Shown: piece after piece, positions 38,412 through 47,076 of the stretch
Position numbering within the stretch: position 1 is the first letter of the stretch
Layout of the letters: each line of letters starts with the position of its first letter
Origin: an uncultured Roseobacter sp.
Lineage (GTDB): Bacteria; Pseudomonadota; Alphaproteobacteria; Rhodobacterales; Rhodobacteraceae
DNA: 64,000 bases
Direction: 5' to 3'
NCBI RefSeq assembly: GCF_947495025.1
Contig: NZ_CANLXG010000001.1
Coordinates: forward strand, 1,426,001-1,490,000
Notes under the pieces: generated by a model
What the model was told of the DNA's origin: nothing
Database searches by the model: none
What the model saw: only the letters and a program-made list of their open reading frames with translations
Translations under genes and position numbers: made by a program

Positions 38412-39169
38412 GCGCCGGCCCGCGTCGCAACGACTGCACGTGACACCCAGTCTGACAGCAGATCAGCCATTTTATATTGTGCGGCTTCGTCGGCAATAAG
38501 GTCGTTTCGCACCTCAAGCATCACGTTCAGAAACCCGCCTGCCAGCGCATGTTCCTGCAACGTATGGGTGACCCCGTCCCCGGCGCCATAGGGTTCGTTG
38601 CGCCGCACAACGTGGGGCATGCACCTGTCTGCAAGTGCCATGAGAGCATCCGCCAGCCGCGTGTCACGGTCATGCAGAACGCCGATTTCGACATCACGCT
38701 TCTGGCCATGGTAGACCGGGGTAAAGCTGTGCACCGTGATCAGCACCGGGTCGGTGCGGCGCGCCAGAGCAGTGGCGACGGCGGCGCGGAAGGGTTCGTA
38801 AAACGCCACTGTCCGGGCGGTTTTCTCTGCATCAGAGAGCCCGCGGTTGCCCGGAACCTCGACGATTTCGCTCTTGTCTGGCATGGCATCCGGCGCATGC
38901 GGCGGCCTGTTACAATCATAGACAAGACGCGACACCCGTGCCGAAACGAGTACGGCATCGAGGCGTATCGACATGCGCCGCGCAACAGACCCGGCGCCCG
39001 GATCCCAGACCGCATGACTGTTCCGGTGCTCATCGGCGAGCCCCAGGCCATTGAATTCAAGCGGTATTTCAGAACTCGCGTGTTCACAGACCAGAACGAC
39101 CGGAGACACCGCCTGTGCATTCTGCACTTCCGCGTTCCGGTCAACCGACGTGTTTTCAAGCTGATTCAT
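38405..39169 (-). CDS. N-formylglutamate amidohydrolase family protein
   Basis: 254 residues. FGase (HutG-type) fold: VVLVCEHASSEIP near the N-terminus, HAVWDPGAGSVARRMS, LVYDCNRPPHAPDAMP, ITVHSFTPVYHG and VEIGVLHDRDT; the histidines and acidic residues of the metal site are present. These enzymes cut N-formyl-glutamate, and relatives cut other N-acyl or gamma-glutamyl amino acids. In this operon it could release the product from a gamma-glutamyl intermediate; it could also supply the missing HutG activity. ATG 39169 is chosen over a GTG at 39181. Confidence 0.85.
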   Translation of the reverse strand: MNQLENTSVDRNAEVQNAQAVSPVVLVCEHASSEIPLEFNGLGLADEHRNSHAVWDPGAGSVARRMSIRLDAVLVSARVSRLVYDCNRPPHAPDAMPDKSEIVEVPGNRGLSDAEKTARTVAFYEPFRAAVATALARRTDPVLITVHSFTPVYHGQKRDVEIGVLHDRDTRLADALMALADRCMPHVVRRNEPYGAGDGVTHTLQEHALAGGFLNVMLEVRNDLIADEAAQYKMADLLSDWVSRAVVATRAGAC

Positions 39170-39222
39170 CTGAGCACCCACGCAGGAAAGGTCTTGCCAT
39201 GACGGCGTTCTGTCAACACAAT

Positions 39223-39240
39223 TGTGAAAAATTTATCACA
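39223..39240. promoter_or_regulatory. Candidate RpiR-family operator
   Basis: TGTGA-(AAAATTTA)-TCACA is an inverted repeat in the AT-rich gap between the TRAP operon (starting 39169) and the divergent RpiR-type regulator (39288). Its place and symmetry fit an operator for that regulator; the match to CRP half-sites is also noted, but the spacing is eight rather than six. Confidence 0.5.
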
Positions 39241-39287
39241 CACTGATCTTTGCTGATATTTTTTTGCCCAATTGCGAGGCGCCGTGC

Positions 39288-40160
39288 ATGGCCGATGAAA
39301 ACCAGACGATTTCGGACCGTATTCAGGAGAAGCTGGATGATCTGACCCGCGCGGAAAGACAACTGGCTCTGTCGATCCTCGAGAACTACCCCGCATCGGG
39401 CCTCGGGCCGCTCGCCGCACTGGCAAAGGGAGCGAATGTCTCCGTACCGACAGTCGCGCGCATGGTTCAGAAACTGGGCTACAGGGGGTATCCCGACTTT
39501 CAGGCTGACCTGCGCGACGAGCTGGGGGCAATTGCCAAAGGTCCGATTGCCAAGCACGAGACCTGGGCAGGCGCCGCACCGTCAGGGCATATTCTCAACC
39601 GGTTCACGGATGCGGTGATCGACAATATCCGCAACACGCTGTCGCATATTGATCCCGCGGCCTTCGATGAGGCCTGCGCTCTGGTGGCTGATCCTGACCG
39701 GCATCTTTATATCGCCGGGGGACGTATCACGCATACGCTCGCAGAATATCTCTTTATGCACATGCAGGTGATCCGCCCGAACCTGACCCATGTGCAGTCT
39801 ACGTCAAACACCTGGCCACATTACCTGCTGAACGCGCGCGAGGGTGATGTTTTTGTCATTTTTGATGTGCGGCGATACGAAAACAACACTCTCAAGCTGG
39901 CAGAAATGGCCCGTGCCCGCGGCGCGCGGATCGTTTTGTTCACTGATCAGTGGCGCTCGCCTGTGCACAGGCTTGCGGACATCAGTCTGACCAGCCGGAT
40001 CATTGTGCCATCGGCATGGGATTCCGCAGCGACCACGATGTTGCTGGTCGAAAGTATGATTTCGGCGGTACAGACCCTGGACTGGGACAACACCCGCGAC
40101 AGGATGCAGGAACTCGAAGAAATCTTTGACAGGACAAAGCTTTTCCGTAAATTCACCTGA
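39288..40160 (+). CDS. MurR/RpiR family transcriptional regulator
   Basis: 290 residues. An N-terminal HTH_6 domain (about 1-75: LDDLTRAERQLALSILENYP; ANVSVPTVARMVQKLGYRGYPDFQ) and a SIS sugar-isomerase-type domain (about 120-250: DRHLYIAGGRITHTLAEYLFMHM; VIFDVRRYENNTLKLAEMARARGARIVLFTD). RpiR regulators sense phosphorylated sugars or related ligands. It diverges from the TRAP/glutamine-synthetase-like operon, with an inverted repeat between them, so it most likely controls that operon. ATG 39288 follows GCGAGG. Confidence 0.92.
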   Translation: MADENQTISDRIQEKLDDLTRAERQLALSILENYPASGLGPLAALAKGANVSVPTVARMVQKLGYRGYPDFQADLRDELGAIAKGPIAKHETWAGAAPSGHILNRFTDAVIDNIRNTLSHIDPAAFDEACALVADPDRHLYIAGGRITHTLAEYLFMHMQVIRPNLTHVQSTSNTWPHYLLNAREGDVFVIFDVRRYENNTLKLAEMARARGARIVLFTDQWRSPVHRLADISLTSRIIVPSAWDSAATTMLLVESMISAVQTLDWDNTRDRMQELEEIFDRTKLFRKFT

Positions 40161-40178
40161 CGCCATCATGAACCGGTC

Positions 40179-41198
40179 TCAGTTGTGGTCCACCGGTTTT
40201 GACTGCATCCTTCTGGCGGTTTCACGCTCTGCCCGTTTACATCTCAGAGGTGGCAGACCCCGGTCCATCAGCGCCATATCCTCCAGCACCATATCGCCCA
40301 TAGCCCGAAAGGCAGAGTCCAGCGCCCCTGCACGATGCGCAGATCTGACAAAGCCCGGCAACGTGCGCACCGGGTGATCCGCCGGCATGGGCTCGAACGG
40401 AAAGACGTCACTGGCTGCTGTTATGTGTCCGGACCGGACGGCTTCGATCAGGGCGTCGAAATCAACGACGCCTGCACGGGACAGCAGAATAAAACGGGAC
40501 CCGGCTTTCATGCGCGCGAGTGCTTCAGCGTCGAGAAAGTGCTGGTTCTCGGATGTTTGTGCCGCCACCACAAACAGAAAATCGGCCTGCGCCAGCATAT
40601 CATCGAGCGATGCAGGACTGACGCCGTCCTCGAGCAGAAGTGAGGCGGGCAGCCATGGGTCGTAGACGTCGATCCGGCACCTGAACCCTTCGAGCAGGCG
40701 ACGCAGCGCACGTCCCAGATCGCCATAACCGACAATGCCTACCCGCGCGCCGGACAGCAGACATGCATCAGCGTTTCCATCCCCACCCCATTTCTCGCAG
40801 CCCCGCTGAAAGTCCTGATCGGCACCGGAAATGCCCCGCGCCAGATCCAGTGCAAGCCCGATACCCAGTTCGGCCACCGGCACTGCAAAAACGCCGCCCG
40901 TCGTCAGCACATGGATACCGCGTTCAAAAACGCGGTTGTACGGCATGTTGTCGATCAGGTTGGATTCGACGTTCAGAACAGCCCGCAGACCGGTCAGCCG
41001 TTCGAGTGTTTCTTCGGACAGGGGCGGTTGCCCGAGGATATAGCGTGTCTGGGCCAGCAGGTCGTCGGGCAGCGCCGGCAGGGCGTCTCCGGATGTTTCA
41101 AACACGTCATAGGTTGCATGCAGCTGCGCCAGTTTCTCCGGGGCAAAAATCAGATCAAGCGTGCGTGGATGCGGCGCTGACAGAATAACCGGTTTCAT
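40179..41198 (-). CDS. D-isomer specific 2-hydroxyacid dehydrogenase family protein
   Basis: 339 residues. NAD-binding Rossmann motif VGIVGYGDLGRALRRLLEG, catalytic Arg in LLSRAGVVDFDAL, Glu in SDVFPFEPMP and His in VRSAHRAGALDSA. It reduces a 2-keto acid or oxidises a D-2-hydroxy acid. ATG 41198 follows GGAGAGAG and overlaps the upstream amidohydrolase stop (ATGA). The two are coupled and convergent with the RpiR gene, so they may belong to the same pathway or a neighbouring one. Substrate unknown. Confidence 0.9.
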   Translation of the reverse strand: MKPVILSAPHPRTLDLIFAPEKLAQLHATYDVFETSGDALPALPDDLLAQTRYILGQPPLSEETLERLTGLRAVLNVESNLIDNMPYNRVFERGIHVLTTGGVFAVPVAELGIGLALDLARGISGADQDFQRGCEKWGGDGNADACLLSGARVGIVGYGDLGRALRRLLEGFRCRIDVYDPWLPASLLLEDGVSPASLDDMLAQADFLFVVAAQTSENQHFLDAEALARMKAGSRFILLSRAGVVDFDALIEAVRSGHITAASDVFPFEPMPADHPVRTLPGFVRSAHRAGALDSAFRAMGDMVLEDMALMDRGLPPLRCKRAERETARRMQSKPVDHN

Positions 41199-42376
41199 GT
41201 CTGTTTCTCTCTCCCTGTCGCCGGACCATTTCCGTGGCCGGCATGTACCGGCAACCTGTCGCGGACCAGTTGTGCCCACAAGGCCGCCCCCACAGGCAGC
41301 AGGGCGTCATTAAAGTCATAGTCTGAGGAATGAAGCGGCTGCGCGCAGGCAGCCTCATGCCCGTTCCCGAGCAGCAGAAAGCACCCGGGCACAGCTGTAC
41401 TGAAGTGGGCGAAGTCCTCGGAAAAACTCATTGCATCACAGTCCGGGGTGACGTGCAGCCCCTGGCGGCGCGCGGCTGACACGACGGCCTCGGTCGGACC
41501 CGGTGCATTCACAGTCTCAATGAACTCTGTGTCGAATGACACGCTGGCCGAAACACCGTGCGCCGCGGCAATCCCTTCGGCGATCTGCGCCATAAGCGAT
41601 GCCGTCTTTTCGCGGTCCTCACGGTTTCTGGCCCGCACGTCTCCTTTCAGTACGGCCCGGCCCGGAAGCACATTGCGCTGCCCGTCGGTCAGGAACTCTG
41701 TGACCGAAACCACAACGCCGGCACCCGGTGACAGTTTGCGGGATACGATTGTCTGCAGTGCCTGCACGATCTCGGCGCCTATGGTAATCGCATCCCGGCC
41801 CGTTTGCGGCATAGACGCATGCCCACCCTGGCCCGATACCTCAATTTCAAACAGGCTCTCACTTGCACAGATCTGACCGGGTCTTGTCAGAACATGGCCT
41901 GTTGGTATGCCCGGCAGGTTATGAATCGCGTACACCTCTTCAAAGGGAAAACGCTCGAGCACGCCTTCACGGATCATCGCCTGTGCGCCCAGCCCGTGCT
42001 CTTCGTTGGGCTGGAACAAAAACACCACTGTACCATCGAAATCGCCGGCCGTTGCCAGACGTGCTGCGGCCCCGAGAAGCATGGTCATATGTCCATCGTG
42101 GCCGCAGGCGTGCATCACACCGGGATTTTCAGAAACATAGTCGTGGTTGCTTGTTTCCATAATCGGCAATGCGTCCATATCCGCGCGCAGGGCGATGGCC
42201 CGGTTGCCACTTCCCCGTTTCAACACCCCGACAACGCCCGCACCTTCGTGCACCTCAAGGCCAAGATCCCGCAGAATACCCGCGACCCGCGCCCGTGTCC
42301 GGTCTTCGCGGAACCCGGTTTCGGGAAACCTGTGAAACTCACGTCGCAGCGCTGTCAGATCTTCTGCGGCAATCAT
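41195..42376 (-). CDS. M20 family amidohydrolase (hippurate/amino-acid amidase type)
   Basis: 393 residues. Dimetal amidohydrolase: RREFHRFPETGF, IALRADMDALPI, MHACGHDGHMTMLLGAA, FLFQPNEEHGLGAQAM and a C-terminal SFSEDFAHFSTAVPGCFLLLG (family segment FSEDF). It hydrolyses an N-acyl amino acid. ATG 42376 follows AAGGGACAGGAAG; an in-frame TTG at 42394 is less likely. It precedes and overlaps the 2-hydroxyacid dehydrogenase gene. Confidence 0.92.
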   Translation of the reverse strand: MIAAEDLTALRREFHRFPETGFREDRTRARVAGILRDLGLEVHEGAGVVGVLKRGSGNRAIALRADMDALPIMETSNHDYVSENPGVMHACGHDGHMTMLLGAAARLATAGDFDGTVVFLFQPNEEHGLGAQAMIREGVLERFPFEEVYAIHNLPGIPTGHVLTRPGQICASESLFEIEVSGQGGHASMPQTGRDAITIGAEIVQALQTIVSRKLSPGAGVVVSVTEFLTDGQRNVLPGRAVLKGDVRARNREDREKTASLMAQIAEGIAAAHGVSASVSFDTEFIETVNAPGPTEAVVSAARRQGLHVTPDCDAMSFSEDFAHFSTAVPGCFLLLGNGHEAACAQPLHSSDYDFNDALLPVGAALWAQLVRDRLPVHAGHGNGPATGREKQT

Positions 42377-42504
42377 CTTCCTGTCCCTTGTCAATTATTG
42401 TGGCCGTGACACACCCGAAGAGCAGAGAACACGCTGTGCCCCCCGGACGCAACGTCTGCAGACGCGATTGCGCGCTGTGCCACTGTCCTGCTACGCTCGA
42501 TTTT

Positions 42505-43491
42505 ATGGAAACACCCAACTATCCCCGCTTCGCTGCACGTCTCAATGCATTCAAAATTGGTGCGGACAGCTACTGGCCCCACAAAAACAAGGTCACCACC
42601 ACCGATCTGCTTGCCCGCGCCGCGACTGCGGGTCTGAACGCTGCCGATCTGAATTATCCGGATCATTTTGTCGACGATCGCCCGGGCGATCTGGTGCGCG
42701 CACTGGATGACAACGGAATGGTGCTCAACGGCATGGCGATGCGCTACTACACAGATCCCGGATACAAGCTGGGGGCCTTCACCCATCCCGATCCACAGGT
42801 GCGCCGCGCCGCCATTGACGAAACAAAACGCGGTCTGGATGTGCTGGCCGAAATGGGCGGCCGGCTGATGACGCTGTGGATGGGGCAGGACGGCTTCGAT
42901 TATTCCTTCCAGATGGACTATGCCCGCGCCTGGGACAACACGGTATCTGCGATGGCCGAAGTTGCCGATCATAATCGCGATATTGACATCGCACTTGAAT
43001 ACAAACCCAACGAACCCCGCGCGTTCGCTCTGATGCCCGATGCAGCGACGACCCTCCTCGCACTGCGCGATATCGGGCGCGACAATACCGGGGTCACTCT
43101 GGATTTCGCGCATGTTCTCTATGCCGACGAAATGCCCGCCTTTGCCGCAGCGCTGGTGGCACGGCATTCACGCATTCTGGGCGTTCATCTGAACGACGGG
43201 TATGGCAAGTGGGACAACGGGCTGATGGTTGGCGCCGTGCATCCGCTTCAGACGGTCGAACTGCTGGTGGAACTGGAACGCGCGGGCTACGACAGTACGA
43301 TCTATTTCGACACGTTCCCCGATCATTCCGGGCTGGATCCGGTAGCAGAAGCGCGCACCAACATTGAAGTCGTGCAGAAACTGCGGGCTGTTGCGAAGCG
43401 GCTGGTATCAGATGAGGCGCTGCAACAGGCCATCAGTGCCCAGGACGCGCCAACCGCCATGCGGATCGTTCAGGGCGCCATGCTGGCATGA
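42505..43491 (+). CDS. Sugar phosphate isomerase/epimerase, TIM-barrel
   Basis: 328 residues. Xylose-isomerase-like TIM barrel: IDIALEYKPNEPRAF (metal Glu), TGVTLDFAHVLYADE, ILGVHLNDGYGKWDNGLMVG and STIYFDTFPDHSGLDP. The HLNDGYGKWDNG stretch resembles L-rhamnose-isomerase-type members. It overlaps the PfkB kinase by four bases (ATGA), so a sugar is probably isomerised and then phosphorylated. Starts at ATG 42505; the same frame is open further left but has no homology there. Confidence 0.87.
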   Translation: METPNYPRFAARLNAFKIGADSYWPHKNKVTTTDLLARAATAGLNAADLNYPDHFVDDRPGDLVRALDDNGMVLNGMAMRYYTDPGYKLGAFTHPDPQVRRAAIDETKRGLDVLAEMGGRLMTLWMGQDGFDYSFQMDYARAWDNTVSAMAEVADHNRDIDIALEYKPNEPRAFALMPDAATTLLALRDIGRDNTGVTLDFAHVLYADEMPAFAAALVARHSRILGVHLNDGYGKWDNGLMVGAVHPLQTVELLVELERAGYDSTIYFDTFPDHSGLDPVAEARTNIEVVQKLRAVAKRLVSDEALQQAISAQDAPTAMRIVQGAMLA

Positions 43492-44333
43492 GCCTGCTGG
43501 TGGCCGGATCACTGCACCTCGACGTGGTTGTCCGGGCGCCGCGCCTGCCGGAAATTGATGAAACACTGCCCGGTCATTCCGTCGAATACGTATTTGGCGG
43601 GAAAGGCGGGAACCAGGCTGTGGCGGCAGCACGGATGGGGGCAGACGTGCATTTCGCCGGATGTGCCGGCAACGACCGTTTTGGCGACATGCTGCGCGAT
43701 TCGCTGCAGCGTGCCGGGCCGGATCTTTCACAGCTCCAGACCGACGAAGGGCCAAGCGGTATGAGCACGGCAATCGTTGATGATCAGGGGGATTACGGCG
43801 CAGTCATTGTGACGGGGGCAAATGCCAGGATGGATGCGGAAGCGGTCACGGTCCCACCGGCCGCATCACTTGTGCTGTTGCAGAATGAACTGCCGGAAAG
43901 CGTCAACCTGACCATCGCCCGCAAAGCGCGTGCGGCCGGCGTGCCTGTCTGGCTCAATGCCGCGCCTGCCCGGCCCCTGTGCGACGACCTGAGGGCACTG
44001 GTTGATCTGCTGATCGTGAACCGGGTCGAAGCTGCATTCTACGCAGAGAGTTCTGGCGCAACTGACGTTCTCAGAACCCTTGGCGCCGAGGGTGTCGAAT
44101 ACAAAGGTATAATCTATCCGGCCTTTGTTACCGATGTCGTCTCGACACATGGCGCGGGTGATATGTTTGTCGGTGCCCTGGCTGCCCGGATTGACGCAGG
44201 CGCAGGCATCAAAGAGGCCCTGGCCTTTGCCCAGGGCGCGGCGTCGCTTCATGTATCGGCCCGCGGGCAGGCGCGTGATGCGCTCGACCACTTACAGGTC
44301 GATGCATTTCTCGCCGCTCAGTCCAGACGGTAG
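43488..44333 (+). CDS. PfkB-family carbohydrate kinase (ribokinase-like)
   Basis: 281 residues. N-terminal GGKGGNQAVAAARMGADVHFAG sugar-binding box and C-terminal STHGAGDMFVGALAARI with the catalytic Asp. It phosphorylates a sugar with ATP. It is somewhat shorter than ribokinase (~305), with a compressed region before the ATP site (LRTLGAEGVEYKGIIYPAF). It is coupled to the upstream isomerase. The end overlaps the convergent hydrolase gene by 16 bases. Confidence 0.9.
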   Translation: MSLLVAGSLHLDVVVRAPRLPEIDETLPGHSVEYVFGGKGGNQAVAAARMGADVHFAGCAGNDRFGDMLRDSLQRAGPDLSQLQTDEGPSGMSTAIVDDQGDYGAVIVTGANARMDAEAVTVPPAASLVLLQNELPESVNLTIARKARAAGVPVWLNAAPARPLCDDLRALVDLLIVNRVEAAFYAESSGATDVLRTLGAEGVEYKGIIYPAFVTDVVSTHGAGDMFVGALAARIDAGAGIKEALAFAQGAASLHVSARGQARDALDHLQVDAFLAAQSRR

Positions 44334-45160
44334 AACCGCGCAGCCGTTCCCCCGAAAACATCCGCACGTTCCGAGGTTGTCAGGTGCGATGTCAGCTGTT
44401 GCGCGACATCCAGCCAGTCGCCGTATTCTGCCTGCAACCGGCACACCGGCCAGTCAGACCCCCACATCAAACGGTCAGGGCCAAAAGCAGCAAGCACATG
44501 ATCTGCGAAAGGCCGCAGGTCATCCGTAACCCAGCCTTCGCCTGCCTCGGTGATAAGGCCGGAGAATTTGCAGAACCCGTCTGTCTCGGCGGCCAGCCGG
44601 GATATGCCCGCTGCCCATTCTGAAAAGGCATCGTTTCCGGCCTGCTGGTCGCGGATCCGCGGTTTCATGCAATGATCAAAGACCACCCGCAGGTTCGGGT
44701 AACGCCCGATAAGTTCCAGAAAGTTGCCCAGGTGCTGTGGAAAGCCCAGCGCGTCAAAGGTCAGATCCAGGTCACAGAGCGCATCGAAGGCCCAGGCGAT
44801 ATCGTCCCGCAGCATCCAGTCTGTATCCGGGATGTCCTGGATCATCGGGCGCACACCCAGAAACTTCGGATGTTGCGCGAGCCTTTCCAGCTGATCAATA
44901 TCACGGGGTTTCTCAAAGTCGATCCAGCCGACCACGCCGCGCACAAACGGTGAGGCATCGGCAAGCCCCAGCATGTATTCTGTTTCAGCGACTGTCGCCG
45001 CGGCCTGGACAAGCACAGTGCCATTGATGTCGTGGCGGTCCAGAGTTGCCGACAAATCGGCCGGGAAATAAGGCCGGTTCAGGACCGCATTGTCGCGCGG
45101 CATCCAGTCATAATCGCCGCGCGCAGGTTGCCAGAAATGCTGGTGGGCATCGATCCTCAT
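44318..45160 (-). CDS. Amidohydrolase family 2, L-fuconolactonase-like
   Basis: 280 residues. Starts MRIDAHQHFWQPARGDY, the hallmark of L-fucono-1,5-lactonase and related sugar lactonases; later metal/active-site segments are FDHCMKP and LMWGSDWPVC. It would open an aldonolactone to the acid. It overlaps the aldo/keto reductase gene by four bases (ATGA), so the reductase makes the lactone and this enzyme opens it. Confidence 0.9.
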   Translation of the reverse strand: MRIDAHQHFWQPARGDYDWMPRDNAVLNRPYFPADLSATLDRHDINGTVLVQAAATVAETEYMLGLADASPFVRGVVGWIDFEKPRDIDQLERLAQHPKFLGVRPMIQDIPDTDWMLRDDIAWAFDALCDLDLTFDALGFPQHLGNFLELIGRYPNLRVVFDHCMKPRIRDQQAGNDAFSEWAAGISRLAAETDGFCKFSGLITEAGEGWVTDDLRPFADHVLAAFGPDRLMWGSDWPVCRLQAEYGDWLDVAQQLTSHLTTSERADVFGGTAARFYRLD

Positions 45161-46185
45161 ACAGGAGCTCTTTCGTCCATCAGCCCTTTCTCTTTGAGCG
45201 CCTGCCAGAGCTCACCGGGGATCACGGCCTGTGCCGCTTCAAGGTTGCCGGCCATTTCAGAAACCCCCTGCCCGCCCGGGATGACCGACACATGTGTCGG
45301 GTGCAACAGCGGGAAATGAAACGCCGCATCAATCAGACGGACATCGTGATCCCGGCAGACCGCTTCGATGGCATCCACCCGGTCAAGAATTTCCTGCGGC
45401 GCCGGGTCGTAGTTGTAAAACGCTCCCGGTTTCGCACCTGTCGCAAGAATGCCCGAGTTATAAGGCCCGCCTGTGACGATACCGATCCCGCGCGCCTCGC
45501 ACAGCGGCAGAAAGCTGTCGAGCGCCGTCTGTTCCAGCAGCGTATACCGGCCGGCCAGCAGAAAAAGGTCAAAGTCACCACGCTCGGCCAGCGTCTGGCA
45601 GACCTGCCATTCGTTAACGCCCCCGCCGATAGCCCGGATCAGACCCTGGTCGCGCAGTGACACCATCGCATCATAGCCGCGCGCGCCGAAAAACTCCTCA
45701 ATGCGGGCGTCAGAGGCCTCTTTGGAGCCATGCGAGAAGATGCACAGATCGTGCACATAGAGAATGTCGATCTGATCAACGCCCAGACGGGCAAAGGACT
45801 GCTCGAACGAGCGCATCACGCCATCATAGCTGTAGTCAAACTGCTCGCGGCGCTGCGGGACCTCGAACCATTTGCCTTCTCCGTCGCGGTGCTCGGGCGC
45901 GCAATGCTGTATCAGCCGCCCGACCTTCGTTGAAAGAATATACTCGTCCCGCGGTTTGCCGCGCAGAAAGGGGTTGAGCCGCGTCTCTGACAGACCAAGT
46001 CCATAAAGCGGCGCAGTATCAAAATACCGCACCCCACCCTCCCATGCAGCGTCGAGTGTGGCCCGCGCGTCTTCGTCGGAAATTGCCCTGTAAAGGTTGC
46101 CGAGCGGCGCGGTACCGAAGCCCAGTTCTGTGAATGTCAGCCCGCCGTTGCCCAGCCGGTCCCAGTGACGTGTCTTCAGTCCCAT
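45157..46185 (-). CDS. Aldo/keto reductase, L-fucose (D-threo-aldose) dehydrogenase-like
   Basis: 342 residues. AKR TIM barrel: TELGFGTAPLGNLYRAISDEDA, YFDTAPLYGLGLSE (catalytic Asp and Tyr region), YILSTKVGR (catalytic Lys), IDILYVHDL (His). The subgroup includes D-threo-aldose/L-fucose dehydrogenases that oxidise the C1 of fucose-like sugars to a lactone. It is coupled to the fuconolactonase-like gene. Sugar identity is inferred. Confidence 0.88.
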   Translation of the reverse strand: MGLKTRHWDRLGNGGLTFTELGFGTAPLGNLYRAISDEDARATLDAAWEGGVRYFDTAPLYGLGLSETRLNPFLRGKPRDEYILSTKVGRLIQHCAPEHRDGEGKWFEVPQRREQFDYSYDGVMRSFEQSFARLGVDQIDILYVHDLCIFSHGSKEASDARIEEFFGARGYDAMVSLRDQGLIRAIGGGVNEWQVCQTLAERGDFDLFLLAGRYTLLEQTALDSFLPLCEARGIGIVTGGPYNSGILATGAKPGAFYNYDPAPQEILDRVDAIEAVCRDHDVRLIDAAFHFPLLHPTHVSVIPGGQGVSEMAGNLEAAQAVIPGELWQALKEKGLMDERAPV

Positions 46186-46275
46186 GGATGTCTCCCTTTT
46201 CGTTGAGGCCAGCTTAGCGCAGTATACCTTTGCGTGAACAGGCCACCGGCCATAAGATCGCGTGAGGGGGATACC

Positions 46276-47076
46276 ATGAGTTCAGATTTCACCAGAATTT
46301 TTGGCGCAACGCGTCCCGTGATCGGCATGGTGCACCTGGGCGCGCTGCCCGGCACCCCTCTTTACAATCCCGGTCTTGATCTTGTTGCCGCTGCACGCGC
46401 CGACCTCATTGCGCTGCAGGACGCCGGTTTCGACGCGGTCATGTTCGGCAACGAAAACGACCGTCCCTATGAATTCAGCGTCGATACAGCCTCCACGGCC
46501 ACAATGGCCGCGATCATCGGAGCGCTGAAATCAGAAATCACGGTTCCTTTTGGGGTCAACGTTCTGTGGGATCCGATGTCATCCGTCGCTCTGGGGGCTG
46601 CGACGGGGGCCGCTTTTGTACGCGAGATTTTCACCGGCACCTATGCTTCGGACATGGGGCCCTGGACACCCGACGCGGGGCAGGCGATGCGCTATCGCAA
46701 CCGCCTCGGCCGGTCGGATATGGCGATGCTGTACAATGTGAGCGCCGAGTTCGCGCACTCTCTGGATGCGCGTTCCCTGCCCGACCGGGCCCGCAGCGCC
46801 GTGTTCTCGTCGGTGCCGGATGCAGTGCTGGTTTCGGGCCAGATAACCGGCGAGGCGGCGGCACTGTCGGATCTTGAGGCCGTCAAGGCGGTGCTCCCGG
46901 ACACCCCGGTGATGGCCAATACAGGCGTGAAACATGAAACAGTGGCCGATGTCCTTGCGGTGGCCGATGGCTGTATTGTCGGCTCATCGCTCAAGGTTGA
47001 CGGCGACACCTGGAACCCGGTGGACCCGGACCGCGCCCGTGACTTTATGGAACGGGTGAGAAAGGCGCGCGCATGA
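46276..47076 (+). CDS. BtpA/SgcQ family protein
   Basis: 266 residues. TIM-barrel BtpA family: VIGMVHLGALPGTPLYN at the N-terminus, DAVMFGNENDRPYEF, FGVNVLWDPMSSVALG, and DAVLVSGQITGEAA. BtpA was linked to photosystem I assembly in cyanobacteria, but the sgcQ relatives lie in sugar-utilisation operons; the reaction is not established. ATG 46276 follows GAGGGGG. It overlaps the M42 gene by four bases. Confidence 0.9.
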   Translation: MSSDFTRIFGATRPVIGMVHLGALPGTPLYNPGLDLVAAARADLIALQDAGFDAVMFGNENDRPYEFSVDTASTATMAAIIGALKSEITVPFGVNVLWDPMSSVALGAATGAAFVREIFTGTYASDMGPWTPDAGQAMRYRNRLGRSDMAMLYNVSAEFAHSLDARSLPDRARSAVFSSVPDAVLVSGQITGEAAALSDLEAVKAVLPDTPVMANTGVKHETVADVLAVADGCIVGSSLKVDGDTWNPVDPDRARDFMERVRKARA

